Source: Euptelea pleiosperma
Lineage: Eukaryota > Streptophyta > Magnoliopsida > Ranunculales > Eupteleaceae
Assembly (NCBI GenBank): GCA_035048495.1
Contig: CM068541.1
Coordinates: forward strand, 10,609,929 to 10,673,928
Reading direction: 5' to 3'
DNA length: 64,000 nucleotides
This document shows, piece after piece, positions 48,129 to 60,647 of the stretch. Each line of letters opens with the position of its first letter. Within the stretch, counting starts at the first letter, position 1. The notes under the pieces are model-generated. The model was not told the DNA's origin and made no database searches. It saw nothing but the letters and a program-made list of their open reading frames with translations. The translations under genes were made by a program, and so were the position numbers.

Positions 48129-48874
48129 GCTTCTGTCACAATGAAAATCACAGGCCACGTGGCACACTCACTACAAGAAATGTAATTTTTAGTGGCAACA
48201 TTTTTAGCCGCAGTTCTTATATCGCCACTAAAAACTCATCTTTAGTGGCAAACATCTGATGTTGCCACTACAGGTGTCACCGTATCCAGTTTTAGCGACA
48301 ATCTAAATGTCGCGGCAAAAATTTGCCACTAAATGGATGGCGGGAAATTTTGGCGCGTATTTTATTTGGAGGGAAATATAATTAGTGTCGATATTTAGTT
48401 TTTCGCCGCTAAATGTTAAGGTTTTAGTGGCCATTTTTTGTTTCGTCACTAATTGTTAGTTTTAGCAGCGTTTGTTTTGTTGCAGCTAAATGTGAAACTT
48501 TTTGTGGCCACTACAGTTGCCACTACAAGTGTTACATAGCCATATTTAGTGATAACCCAAATGTCGCAGCAAAAAGTCGCTGCTAATTATATAGCGCGAA
48601 TTTTTGGTGTGCATTTTATTTGGAGGGAAATAGAATTAGTGGCAAATGTTATGCTTCCGTTGCTAAAAAGTAGTAGATTTAGTGGCAACGTTATGATTTA
48701 AGGCTAATTGTTAGTTTTAGCCACGTTTATTTTTACTGCAACTAAAGGTCTACTTTTTTTTGGCTACATAAGTCTCCACTATTCATCTCTATTTTGCTCA
48801 TTTTACATTGAAAGAAGATTTAACAAGGTATACCTCAAACTTTTTAGCATACTCAATGACGCAATATGGGTTCA

Positions 48875-49145
48875 TTGACCGTGTGGATATTCCGCCAACC
48901 CCTTCATGGATATACACACCAAAAATCATCCTGATTGGTAATGTCTAACCATCAGATTTTAGTACTTTTTACCGTGTGATTCTAAACCATTAGATTCAAC
49001 CATCATTCCTGTGTACTAAAACCAATGGCTAAAAATCATCAACCATGCTGATTTTTTGTATGAATGTCTACCAAGGGGTGGGCTAAACATCCATACAGTT
49101 AGTGGGCCCAGATGATAGTGGCGAGTGACAAAAATTGTGCTTAGA
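48875..49145. mobile_element. M1-like MITE nested in the CACTA 5' region
   Basis: GGGTTCATTGACCGTGTGGA, AAAATCATCCTGATTGGTAA, mirrored by AAAATCATCAACCATGCTGA and AACATCCATACAGTTAGTGG. Confidence 0.6.
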
Positions 49146-49184
49146 CACTCTAAAAAGGAGTAAAATTATATAACCGCTCATAAT

Positions 49185-49500
49185 ATGAGCCACTGGCACA
49201 CTGCTAGCTAGAGGACTCTAACCATTTTGGATATTTGGTCATTCCCTATATGGGCCTACATAGCAAAAATTAGCCCGATCATTAATTTAAGACCTTTGGA
49301 TCCTTGTACCGAAATAATGGCAATAATGCTCAAATTCTCACGGTTAAAATCAACCCATGAAAATGACTCAAATCTAATGCTTAGAAACCACTAATCATGG
49401 TGATTTTTGTTTTGTAAGTCCGCCCAGGGATCTGCCAAACATCCATACGGTCAGTGTCCTCTAATACGGTCTGCGTCCTCAAATTAATGTGGCAAGCGAT
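49185..49500. mobile_element. M1-family MITE nested in the CACTA 5' region
   Basis: AATATGAGCCACTGGCACAC, TAGAGGACTCTAACC, then mirrored AACCACTAATCATGGTGATT and CATCCATACGGTCAGTGTCC. Confidence 0.65.
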
Positions 49501-49742
49501 TAGAGCAAGATCTATACAACCACCACGCCGGTCTACTAACTACAAAATTCTGGTAGGTTGGTCACCAGTGTTGGGGGCCTTACCGTCCATCGCATCCTTC
49601 TGATTTAAGATTAAGGAAACCGACATGTTCTAAAGTTGAAGAAATGGACATTCTTGTCCTTTAATTTTTATTGTGAGTCGATGGTACATCAATGACAGTC
49701 ATGAACGGAGGACTAGGCTAGAAGGCGGTAAGTTAGGTGGAT

Positions 49743-50031
49743 TTACGTTATATATGTACCGTTAAAACGTCTAGAAAATAACGGCCATTCTTTTCATTAT
49801 AACAATCGTCACCTTATTTTTGGAAATTTTTGTGAAAAAAGGTCATTTTTCGTTATTTTTCAATTTTTCCCATTTTTTTCATTTTTGAAATTCTAATTTC
49901 AACGCCATTTTTTCATTATTTTCCGTTATTTTTGGCCTTAGCGTTACAATTCGTAAAATGACCGTTATAACGGAAAAAACGGTAATGCCCATAGTCCGTT
50001 ATACTGTTATAACGGCCCCATTTAAACCTTG
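49743..50031. mobile_element. hAT family A fragment nested in the CACTA
   Basis: ACGTTATATATGTACCGTTA through AACGGCCCCATTTAAACCTTG. Right end intact, left end truncated. Confidence 0.6.
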
Positions 50032-50059
50032 ATGGTGAGTAACAAATATGACAGCCTAT

Positions 50060-50390
50060 AATATTAGCCACGTGGCACACTTTTATAGGACTCTGACTAT
50101 ATGGATGTTTTGCTAATCCCTATATGGGCCTAAATCGCAAAAATCAGCTTGATTATTGATTTAAAACCTTTGGATCCTCGTATCAAAATAATGCTCAAAT
50201 TCCTACGGTTAATATCAAGCCATTTTTACTTACAAAAAAAAATATCAAGCCATTTTAATGAACCAATGAAAGTGACTCAAATCCAATGCTTAAAAACCAC
50301 TAATCAGGGTGATTTTTGGTTTTAGGTCGAATCCAACATTTAAAAACCACCTACGGATTGGCCAAATATCCATTCGGTCGGCATCCTCAA
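50060..50390. mobile_element. M1-family MITE nested in the CACTA 5' region
   Basis: ATATTAGCCACGTGGCACAC, CTATATGGATGTTTTGCT, mirrored by CACTAATCAGGGTGATTTTT and GGCCAAATATCCATTCGGTC. Directly abuts an exon-like segment at 50400-50665. Confidence 0.65.
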
Positions 50391-50399
50391 AGAGAAGCT

Positions 50400-50665
50400 C
50401 GAGCGTCGCTTCCACCGTGAGAAGCTCGAGCGTCGCTCACTTTGTTGCAAGGGTTTAGCGGCAAAACCCTTGCCCTTGGAAAAATGGAAAGGGCAAAAAG
50501 CCCTAATCAATATCTCATTCTCAGTTTCTCACCATCACATACCCTACACTCCTCACCCTACCCTTGCCTTCACTCCACTCTCTCTTACCATCGTCTCCGG
50601 CGCCGGCGAGTTCAGCATCTACAGCGACCACCTTCTACCACAGCAAGCAACGCCGGAGAGAAAAG
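50400..50665 (+). other. Exon-like leader of the CACTA transcript
   Basis: A CT-rich, GC-richer block with a direct repeat GAAGCTCGAGCGTCGCT (50396 and 50421) ends in a strong donor (AGAAAAG/GTGAGTC at 50665/50666). Up to 75-84 codons are open in more than one frame, with no domain. It is best read as the 5' leader exon of the transposase gene. A captured host exon is the alternative. Confidence 0.4.
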
Positions 50666-52919
50666 GTGAGTCTCTTCTTCAATTTTTTATTATTCCCTCT
50701 ATTGACCACACGGATTCATATTGAAACTTCATTTTCTTGGATTTTGCTGTGACTATGATGAATTGATCTTGAAAATGTTCGAACCCCATGATGAAAAATG
50801 CTAAAATCACCACTGATTGATCTTGCTGTGACTATAGCAACCAAACACCCTTCTTTTCAATTTCTGCTGGGGTTTATAATGAATGGATCTTGGTGTGACT
50901 ATAATGAATTGATCTTGCGATGTGGTTTATTCTCTGCTGGGGTTTTAAAATCCACTAGTCAATCAACACTAGGGTATTTTGATGTGGTTTTTATTTTGCT
51001 TGGAGTTTTTGGAATGTCTGAAAGTCATATCTTAAATACTTGTATTCCTTCCCGTGAGATAATCAATTTCTGCTATTAGGCAAACTTAAATCATGGATGT
51101 TAGTGCTGCTATGCCTGATTGTTCGAACAATCAGAAGCTTTAAAGGACTGGACATGAGCAAAGGAGAGGATAGGATCAATAAATTACCCGACAATGTAAC
51201 AGTAGGCTCTGCAAAATCAATATGGACAGCACCCACCAATCAACATTAACAACCTCTTTTTCAAGGCTTTAAACCATGGTTTTTATTAGCAATCAGCACA
51301 TCCATTAGCAAACAAACTTTGTAACACGAATCGACCGATGGCGCCTATAACATGCCATGTATTACCATGTGGTTTAAGTGAAGGCATTGCCAATAGCAGA
51401 TAAATATTGATTTTCATGTGACAAGTGTTTCCATCCATCATATGACACATGGAACTTGACTGCAGGGTCTCACCATGTGACAAGTGCCATATACAATAGC
51501 CTCACATGTAGTAAATGAGACTCTTCTCAGTTCCAGTTCTGATGATTCCTCCATCCAAGATACCACTTAAGCCTGCAAATGAAGTTGAGAGGATGCCCAA
51601 GATGTTTTTAACATATATTAAGCTATCCTACTTACTGATTAGTACTGAACTTTTTTGGTATGTTGCAAATGCATGATCAGTATATACTGTTACCCGACCC
51701 ATGTAGGGGTGCAATGGGTATACCAGACCTGATTACCAGATGGGTTTAAAAGACCACAGTACCTTGACCCGACTTGATTATTAATCAGGTTAGGGTTTTT
51801 TGCGTAGATGGAAATCATTGACACACCTAGTTTCATGGCCTGAAAAGTTTCAATAGAACTATGCATGGATATGTTCGTGAGCTGCATATATATATACAGC
51901 AGCTAGCACAACACATTAAGTAGCAAAGATATCATGTTGTTGCTGTTTGTTCTAGATTTTCTACATAGAAACACAAGAAAATGGGGGACACATGTCATGA
52001 CATAACCATTAGATGGTGTTGCCAAACACAGCTGCCCAACAAAACATAGTGGAAGACACCAAATCATCACCAACCCACTGACACCAACACCATATAATTT
52101 CCTAAAAAGGAAGCCCATATGCATCTTCTCATGCTCTGACAAAGGATGTTTTGATCAGAGATCAAATCCAGCATTGAATAAGAAAGAAAAAAAAGGAACT
52201 TACCCAAAGTGGAAGGACGTTTTGATATCACAAATCTTCAGCACTTTCTTATAATTTAGCTAAAAACATTCTAGAAGTGGAATGCACTTGGGGTGGGTGG
52301 GTGTGGGGGTGGGGGTGGTGGGGGCATGCCCCTTCTATGTCTTATTATAGCAAACCTTCCTAGACTCTCTCTTCCTCTCCCTTCAAGAAACTAAGTATGT
52401 TGTTCAACATGAGTAAAATATATACCATCTTCCTTATTATGGCAACTTGGATTCTCCCCATATAAAAACACATGATTAATTTGCATCAAGGGAACACAAT
52501 CCCAGAAGTTCAATAGTGGCTTAATTAGTGTAAATTAAATGGAATTACGAGGCACTAGCTCAAAACCTCATGACATGGCACATCATTCAACTAATTAAAA
52601 TTGTTTGATCTTACTTGGAAAGAAGAAACAAAACCCATGCACCTCTATAACCACATGATCAAATTTTTTGCTCTATTGTTTTTTGACATCCATGTTATTA
52701 CGTTAGTAATGCCATACTATTGTTATGATATTTACTCCTCATTGTGTACTTTAAGGGCATGCTTACTCAAACTAGGATGGCTTGTTCTAGCATGAAAAAC
52801 CAATTATAGTGTTGAACTAAAGGGATTGTGTACTTCAATCTATTCGTTTTGTTGTTAGTATCTGGCGCATTGTTCCATTTCAAGAATTTATATGTTCAAC
52901 TGGTGCTAGGCACACCGAT
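50666..52919. other. Non-coding part of the CACTA before the transposase
   Basis: No domain seen. Contains G-rich GGTGGGTGTGGGGGTGGGGG at about 52295. Probably a leader intron of the transposase transcript (inference). Confidence 0.4.
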
Positions 52920-55900
52920 ATGGATAGGAGTTGGATGGAGATTGAGGATAGACGACACTCTAAGTACCGAGATGGAGTTAAACAATTCCTAGAGTTTTCA
53001 TATGCTCATATTCAACTAGGGGAAAAGATCCGATGTCCGTGTGTTAAATGCAACAATGTCTATTTCCGTACTCGGGATGATGTGGAAGCTGATTTGTATT
53101 ATTATGGTATAGTTAAGGGTTACAATCCGTGGGTATTACATGGGGAGGAGTTTGAGTCAAGCACCGATTATGATGATGATGATTGTAATGAGCTCGACGA
53201 AGAAGATGAAGATGATCATGATGATATGCAAGAAATGATACATGATCATTACACTGCAGCAACCGTAAATGCTTGGGCAGGGGAGGATTCTAACAACAAT
53301 GGGAATGCAGTGCCTAACTGGGAAGCGGATAAATTTATGAGATTGTTGAAGGATGTTGACCAGAAGTTGTATCCGGGTTGCGAGAAGTTCTCCAAGCTGT
53401 CATTCATTGTAAAGTTGTTGCACCTAAAGATACTTAATCATTGGAGTAACAAATCATTCACTATGTTGCTTGAGTTGTTGAAGTAGGCACTTCCCGATGG
53501 TGAGACCCTCCCTAACTCTTATTACGAGTCTAAAAAAATAATTCGTGACCTGGGGCTTGACTATGTGAAGATTCATGCTTGCAAAAATGATTGTGTATTA
53601 TTCTGGAAGGAGCACAAAGATAGACAAGAGTGTCCAGAATGCAAAGAGCCTAGATACAAATTTGATGATGGCAAACAAAAGAAGATTCCTCATAAAATCT
53701 TACGCTACTTCCCACTAAAACCAAGGCTACAAAGGTTGTTTATTTCAAAGAAGACGGCATCAGATATGAGGTGGCACAAAGAGAAGCGCGTTGATGATGG
53801 GGTGTTGAGGCATCCGGCCGACGCTGAAGCATAGAAAGAATTTGATAAAATGCATAGCTGGTTTGCCCAAGATCCTCGTAATGTCAGGCTTGGGATAACA
53901 AGTGATGGATTTAGTCCCTTTTCAAACATGAGTAATCCTCATAGCACATGGCCAGTTGTTCTTGTGCCATACAACCTACCACCATGGAAATGTATGAAGA
54001 GTCCTTTTTTCATTATGTCATTACTTATTCCTGGACCCAAGTCTCCTGGAAATGACATTGATGTGTATTTACAACCGTTGATAGATGAGTTGAAAGAGTT
54101 GTGGGAAGATGGCGTCCCAACTTATGATGCCTCCACTGGTACTAATTTTCAGTTGCGCGCAGCGGCGATATGGACTATTAATGACTACCCTGCATATGCC
54201 AACTTATCAGGATGGAGCACTAAATGGTTTTTGGCTTGTCCTACTTGCAACAAGGAGACATCAAATATGTGGTTGAAGAATGGAAAAAAGACTTGTTACA
54301 TGGGTCATCGTCGCTTTTTACCTAGCGATCATATATGGCGACGTAAGAAGGGCTCTTTTGATGGTAAAATAGAACTTCGGGAGACACCAAAGTCGTTGTC
54401 TGGGGACGACGTGCTTGAGCAACTAAGTCACATTGAACCGACTAAATTTGGAAAGACACAACTGAAGAAAAGGAAGTGTGGTGAAGAATTAAATTGGAAA
54501 AAGCATAGTATTTTCTTCAAATTGCCTTATTGGAGAACCCTCAAACTGCGCCACAATTTGGATGTCATGCACATAGAGAAAAATGTGTGTGATAATGTTT
54601 TGGGGACGTTGATGAACATTGATGGTAAGACGAAGGATAACGTTAAGGCTCGTCTTGATTTGCAGGCCATGGGTATAAGGCCTCAATTACACATGAAGCG
54701 TAATGGTAATTCCTATAAAATGCCCCCTGCATGCTACACAATGTCCATGACTGAGAAAAGGGTTTTCTGCGAATTCTTAGCTTCAGTGAAGTTTCCTGAT
54801 GGCTACGCCTCAAACATATCTCGATGTGTGAACAGTAAAGAATGTCGAATTGCAGGGATGAAGAGTCATGATTGCCATGTATTTTTACAGCGATTACTCC
54901 CACTTGCAATACGTGGATCTTTAAGCGATGATGTATGTGAGGCATTAATTGAGCTTAGCCATTTCTTTAAGGAGTTGTGTTCGAGGACACTGACGAACGA
55001 TGTCTTGAAGCGGCTTGAAAGTCAAATTGTTGTAACACTTTGCAAGCTAGAAAGGATATTCCCACCATCATTCTTTGATATTATGGTGCACTTGCCTATT
55101 CATCTCTCAAGAGAGGCAATTCTCGGTGGACCAGTGCAGTACCGGTGGATGTATCCGATTGAAAGGTAGTGTATATTCTTATTCTTAATATTATTTATGC
55201 GCTTGATGAAGAATTAAATTTTATCACTCCTTTGTTTACCATCTTGAATTTTTATCTCATTAGGTTCTTGTATACGTTGAAGTGCTATGTGAGCAACAAA
55301 GCTTTTCCAGAAGGGTCAATTGCGGAAGGTTATATTGCCACAGAATGCTTGACGTTCTGCTCAATGTACTTGCATGGGGTTGAGACTAGATTCAATAGAG
55401 TAGAAAGAAATTATGATGGAAGTAAAAGACAAATGCATCGAGGTTTGTCTATTTTTTCACAGAATTGTCGTGCACTAGGGAAAGGAGAATATGGATATAT
55501 TGATGACAAAGCTTGGGAGCAGGCTCGTATTTACGTGTTGAAAAATTGCGATGAAGTTTTGCCATTTCTCACGTATGGCAAATATCCTATATTTCTTCAA
55601 TTGTCCAAATTATCTCTCGTTTTTTATATTTTCCTGTGGTTATAATTGTATATTTTGGTATAGTGAACACAAGGAAGAGATAGAGAAAGAGAGCCAAAGG
55701 AATGTAGTAAAGAGGCATGAAGAGAAGTTCCCTAAATGGTTTGAAGACCATGTAAGTGTCATACATCATAGATCTTTTTACACCACATGTTGCTACAATC
55801 ATACCATATTTATTTTATTTACATATATGAACAGGTTACACAATTGTACAATCGAGAGAATACATATGTCAATAACCAACTTCTAGACGTTGCTCGAGGT

Positions 55901-56614
55901 CCTGACAGAAGAGTGACACGATACAAGGGTTGCATCATTAATGGTCTGCGATTTCATACAAAAGATCGTGAGATGTATCGGAAAACTCAGAATAGTGGCG
56001 TGGTCGTAAAGGGAGATGACGAAATAGAAAACAAAGATTACTATGGTGTCTTGACAGACATAATTCAATTAGATTATTTTGGGAACAATAATGTTTTTCT
56101 GTTCAAGTGTGATTGGTGGGACGTCGGCAATGAAGGTAGAGGAATCCAAACAGATAAACACAACTACACCAGTGTCAATGTCACAAAGAAATGGAATACT
56201 AGTGAGCCATTTGTGTTAGCGTCTCAAGCAGAACAAGTTTTTTATGTCAAAGACTCCAAGTTAGGTAATAATTGGCAAGTAGTGGTGAAGACACAAGCTC
56301 GAGACTTGTACGATGTACCAGAAGATGAAGATGAAGAGTCGAATGGTGATGATGAGCCATACCAACAAAATGAGTCTTATAGTATAACTAACACATTGAG
56401 GGTTAGTGATGATGAATTTGTGGCATGGCAAAGGGACGATATTCCTCCAATACTAGTTGATGCAAATCTTGTAATGCCTGAAGAAGGGGGAGATGGGGAT
56501 GTTGACACTTTCATTGATGATGAAAGTGAGGATGATTGTACCTTCGTTGATTTTGATACTGAAGAAGATGAAATGAACACTGATGATGATAGTGAGACCA
56601 ATAGCTTGATGTAA
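52920..56614 (+). pseudogene. CACTA transposase, TNP2-like, two nonsense codons
   Basis: Exons 52920-55165, 55264-55572, 55664-55751 and 55835-56614, with matching phases, give 1,140 codons before the final stop. The N-terminus MDRSWMEIEDRRHSKYRDGV and the Cys-rich RCPCVKCNN form the transposase-associated domain. From KIHACKNDCVLFWKEH through the CPECKEPRYK Zn-type motif to CPTCNKET it is Transposase_21. ASVKFPDGYASNISRC to QYRWMYPIER/FLYTLKCYV is DUF4218. DYYGVLTDIIQLDY to NWQVVVKT is DUF4216, followed by an acidic tail. In-frame TAG codons at 53484-53486 (after ELLK, before ALPDGETLP) and 53832-53834 (after DAEA, before KEFDKM) interrupt an otherwise open reading frame. No frameshifts are seen, so inactivation looks recent. 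Confidence 0.92.
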
Positions 56615-56825
56615 TTTGTATGACATGTTCCTTATCATTTTGTTTGAATGAAAGCTTATATTTCTTGCTCATACAATATTGTTATCACCATCTCCATTTT
56701 ATGTATCTATATATGTGATTTATGTGTATACGTGTGCTTGATGTGTATATGTGTACTTAATGGATAATTAATGAATTTAATGCTAACAATATATAATGCA
56801 AAGTGTTGTAGGATAGACTATAGAC

Positions 56826-59044
56826 ATGGCCAATACAAGGCGAGGTGGAGGCGGCCGAGGAAGAGCCCGAGCGGGGCAACCCTTACATATAGAGCAACCT
56901 ACATCATTAGAGGCAGGACCCTCAAACCCCACACAGGTTGAGGCATCTACTCCTGATCAGATTGCCATCAGTAGTGTCGGTATGTGAAGTACCATTTTAA
57001 ATTATGCATGTATTTTTTATGGTTATGGAATAATATATTAATTTATGTTGACGGTAGCTAATAAATGTTATTATATTTTGACTGAACAGGGTCATGCACA
57101 TCCGGAAAAAGAGGACGGGGGAAGACTACAGGCATTACACTTATGAAGAAGAGGCGCGCAGGGGAAAAGCTAGTGGTTGACATTCCACCGCAATTGATGC
57201 GAGCTGTCGGCAACAATGCTCAAGTATTAATCACTGAGTTGGGCATTATTGTCAGACAGATGGCCCCGCTTCAATTTACTAAGTGGAAGGTCATTCCAGA
57301 TGACATCAAGAAGAAGATGTGGCATGCTACTAAGGTAAGTCATTTAAATTAAGAAACTTATGTGTCAGCTCGAACAATTATAGCTAGTTACCTTTGACGC
57401 TACTAACCTTTGTACATTCACTTCCTCATATAATATTGTATAGCAAAAGTTTACTCTCCAAGAGGACCCTCATATCCAAGAAGCTATATATCAACAGCTG
57501 AATCGTCAATATAGGGACTATCGGCATAGGCTGCATAAGGATCATTATTGCATGTATGACACTGATGATATGAGATTGCAAAATCCCCCATTGGGTGTGA
57601 GCCATGACGATTGGGTTGCTCTCGTCAAGTATTTTGGATCTGAAGACTTTAAGGTACGGATGCTAATTAAGTTATGTTGTTTGCAGTTTCAATCTATCAT
57701 TCATGCATGTGTTGCTTATAACATCATGGTTCTTGAATGCAGAAAATGAGCAATAGAAACAAGGATAATCGAAAAAAACAAAATATTAGCCATGTTGCTG
57801 GGACGAAGGCCTTTTCTCGAATCAGCTATGAAAATGTAAGCTTTATTTTAAATGCTTAGGGCACTTATGTTATTAAATATATAATTATATATCTTAACTG
57901 GTGTAATGACAGCGTGATCCTGAAACGGGGGATGAGCCCTCTCGAACTAACATGTGGTTTACTACCCGATTTAGCAAGAAGAAGAACACTTGGGTTGATT
58001 CGAGATCAAAGGAAGTCTATGTAAGTTATTGTGCCCTTCTCTATTTCTCTATCACTTTTCTTATATATTACTAAATTGATTGATAATGTCATTTGTTTCT
58101 AAATATAGGAGGAGCTTCAGAAGCTAGAGTCTCAGGCATTGAAAGAGGGTGATGCCCCAATGACCGAGGATCAGAGGTTTGAGGCAGTGCTTGGACCGGA
58201 GCGGTCAGGATATATACGTGGTCGTGGGGCTGGACCGAAGCCCACGGCATCAACATCTGGGCAGCGAATCCGTGCGCAACTTGAAAGGGAGAATGAGGAG
58301 TTTAGGAGACAAGCTGAGGCAGATAGGAGGCGATTGGAGTCGTTGGAGAAGGAGTTTAGGACACACTTGGAGTCCTTAGAGTCCCAGGTAGCCTTGCAGC
58401 AAACACAAGTACATGATCAGGTGCAGGCCGCGCTCCAATCCCAGCTTGCCACCCTACTCCAACAGTTCAAAGAGTCAGGGCAAATTCCTACAACTCCTCA
58501 TTCTGACATGGTAAGATCTCTTTAATCGTAAATTAATTATAAAGTTAACTATGAAATTTAAAGCATTATTGGTCTAACTGGCTTAAAACTGACACAAACA
58601 CCTTATTACATTTATGCTTTAACTTTTGTTTCTTCTTTTGGATTATAGACATAAACACCTCATTGTTTCTACTAGTTGAAGTGCTAAGACTAGTAGATAT
58701 GAATGGTTAGTCGATGTTAATGATTGAATAGATCTTTAATTCAACTTATAAACTATGTCTATCAGGTGATAATTTTTCAAATGTCAATAAAACAAAGGAG
58801 ACTCTGCCGAAATTTTTGTAGGCATAGTCAACTCCAAATTTATGTCAAACTTAGTTATTATGTTGTTTTAATATGATACGGGTTTTGGAGTGTGACATTA
58901 AAGCTTGAGGCTAATTTTTTAAACTTAAAACATATTAATTATCTTTTATTTGTCACATATATATCATATATGTTGTGGTTTTGGATAGTATCTAATTATA
59001 TTTTATTTTTTTATTTGCAGGCCAGCAGAGACTCTGATGCATAG
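56826..59044 (+). CDS. CACTA second protein (Transposase_24 / TNP1-like), apparently intact
   Basis: Seven exons: 56826-56979, 57090-57334, 57444-57653, 57743-57835, 57913-58020, 58109-58510 and 59021-59044. All phases fit and give 411 residues. The N-terminus is Gly/Arg-rich (MANTRRGGGGRGRARAG). The middle (IPPQLMRAVGNNAQVLITEL, WKVIPDDIKKKMW, EAIYQQLNRQYRDYRHRLHK, PPLGVSHDDWVALVKYF, HVAGTKAFSRISYEN) is the conserved plant transposase (Ptta/En/Spm, Transposase_24) region. The C-terminus is a long charged coiled coil (about residues 290-390, QLERENEEFRRQAEADRRRL). Homologous proteins bind subterminal repeats. No stop or frameshift is seen. Confidence 0.88.
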
Positions 59045-59274
59045 CTTCTCAAAAGCTCGATGATAATGATCTTTTTATTTGTATTTTTGTTATGACTATG
59101 TACACAGTTTAATTATATTTATGAATGAATATTTTACTTAAACGGATTAAATTTGAAATTCTGTTTTAATGGTTGTGGTGATTGAATTTTCATATTCGCA
59201 TGTATAAAAGGAAAAAAAATTATTAAAAATAATATATTTTTATTTTCATCAAATTTAAACTTTTAACCACAACA

Positions 59275-59925
59275 ATAAGTCGCCACTAAAACTACAATAC
59301 GTAAAAGAATTTTGTGACGACAGTTAGTTGTAACTAAACATATACTGTTTTAGCCACAACAATAAGTCCCCACTAAAACTACGATACCTGACACTTTTTG
59401 TGACGATATTTAGTTGCAACTAAATATATATTTTTAGCGATGACAATATGTCGCCACTACAAGTACGATACCTGATGAGTTTTGTGACAATATTTAGTTG
59501 CCACTAAATATATTTTATTAGCCACGACAATAAGTCGCCACTAATACTACGATACATGACACTTTTTGTGGCGATATTTAGTTGCAACTAAATAATATAT
59601 ATTATTTTAGTCACAACTAGAAATCGTCACTAAAAAATATTTTATTTTATACTTTAGTGGCGATATATACCTTTAGTGACAATAAGTTTGTTTAAGTAGC
59701 GACGATAAATCGTGTAGCTAAACATGTTATTTTTAGCGACGATTATAATTTGGCGGCTGAAAAGTTCACTTGTAGGGGCGACTATAAAAAGTCGTAGCTA
59801 AAACTTTTAGCCACAGCACTTTCCGCGGCAGCCTAGTGGCGATGAAAATGTTGCCACTAAAAGATTTAGTGACGACTTTTAGACTTTTAGCCGCGAAATA
59901 TTTCGCGGCTAAAAGTCAAATTTCT
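59275..59925. repeat. CACTA 3' subterminal repeats
   Basis: At least ten copies of words such as TAGTTGCAACTAAA, AAGTCGCCACTAAAACTACG and TTTTAGCCGC, in both orientations, up to the terminus. The 5' counterpart lies at 48185-48790. Confidence 0.85.
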
Positions 59926-60234
59926 TGTAGTGACTATTAGTGGACGATGACCGTATGGATGTTTGGCCAGTCCCTCAGTGGACCTCTAAACCAAAAATCA
60001 GCCTGATTAGTGATTTACAACCTTTGGATCTCTGCACCCAAATAACGCTCAATAATGCTCGAATTCTTACCGTTAAAATCAACCCATGAAAATAACTTCA
60101 ATCGAATCGCTTAGAAATCACTAATCAGGCTGATTTTTGGTTTAGAGGTCCACTGAGGGACTGGCCAAACATCCATACGGCCATCGTCCACTAATAGTGT
60201 GCACGTGGCCTGTGATTTTCATTGTGACAGAAGC

Positions 60235-60544
60235 ATCGATCTGTCAGAACGCTGTAATAGAAGTTTTACTGTCAACGTAACGATATCACCTTTTTGGGAG
60301 CACAGTATCTCGTTTAAGGAAGACGACACAAAACCGTGTGAGGCATGATATCAATAAAGTGGCACGTTTCCTCGTACTGATTGAACGGTCATGATTGATG
60401 AGCTTGCGTCATATGACAGCAAAATACCATATATATGTCATCAGTTGCTGAGGGATAAATCCATAGGACAGATGGCATTTAACTATAAGTGCATAGTTGC
60501 AGGATCACTGGATCAAAAAGTTATACGATAAAAAATTTTCTCTT
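60235..60544. other. Upstream region of the third lipase
   Basis: Unique-looking sequence between the MITE and the lipase TATA box. No ORF or repeat recognised. Confidence 0.5.
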
Positions 60545-60554
60545 CTATAAATAG
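60545..60554 (+). promoter_or_regulatory. TATA box of the third lipase
   Basis: CTATAAATAG, about 95 bp upstream of the ATG at 60648, leaving a short leader. Confidence 0.7.
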
Positions 60555-60647
60555 GTCTCAGCTCTTTCCCTTCGTAGCAAACCACTCTTTATCACCAAGA
60601 TCGAACAGCCCATTTTCCTTCCCTCACCCCTCACGGTTTTCATCATC

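Larger units (their letters stand above)
48169..59932 (+). mobile_element. Complete CACTA (En/Spm) DNA transposon, 11,764 bp
   Basis: Ends CACTACAAGAAAT and ATTTCTTGTAGTG are exact inverted repeats. The 3-bp target duplication ACT lies at 48166-48168 and 59933-59935. Both subterminal regions (about 48185-48790 and 59275-59925) are packed with TTTAGTGGCAAC, GCCACTAAAA and GCCGCTAAAA words, the expected transposase binding regions. It carries a TNP2-like gene (52920-56614) and a second gene (56826-59044), both on the plus strand. Three M1 MITE copies and a family A hAT fragment sit in the 5' part. Confidence 0.95.
48129..60234. mobile_element. M1-family MITE interrupted by the CACTA element
   Basis: Left arm start GCTTCTGTCACAATGAAAAT to GTGGCACACT (48129-48168); the remainder is 59936-60234, ending ATTTTCATTGTGACAGAAGC. 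Joining the two at the ACT duplication restores ...CACACTATTAGTGGACG, the mirror of the right arm CGTCCACTAATAGTGTG. So the CACTA element landed inside one arm of this roughly 340-bp hairpin element. Confidence 0.9.

Noticed and set aside
53850..55169. 439-codon ORF as a separate gene
   Set aside because: It is the continuation, in the same frame, of the transposase beginning at 52920 after two nonsense codons.
56377..56601. Ser-rich ORF on the minus strand
   Set aside because: Shadow of the acidic Asp/Glu tail of the CACTA transposase.
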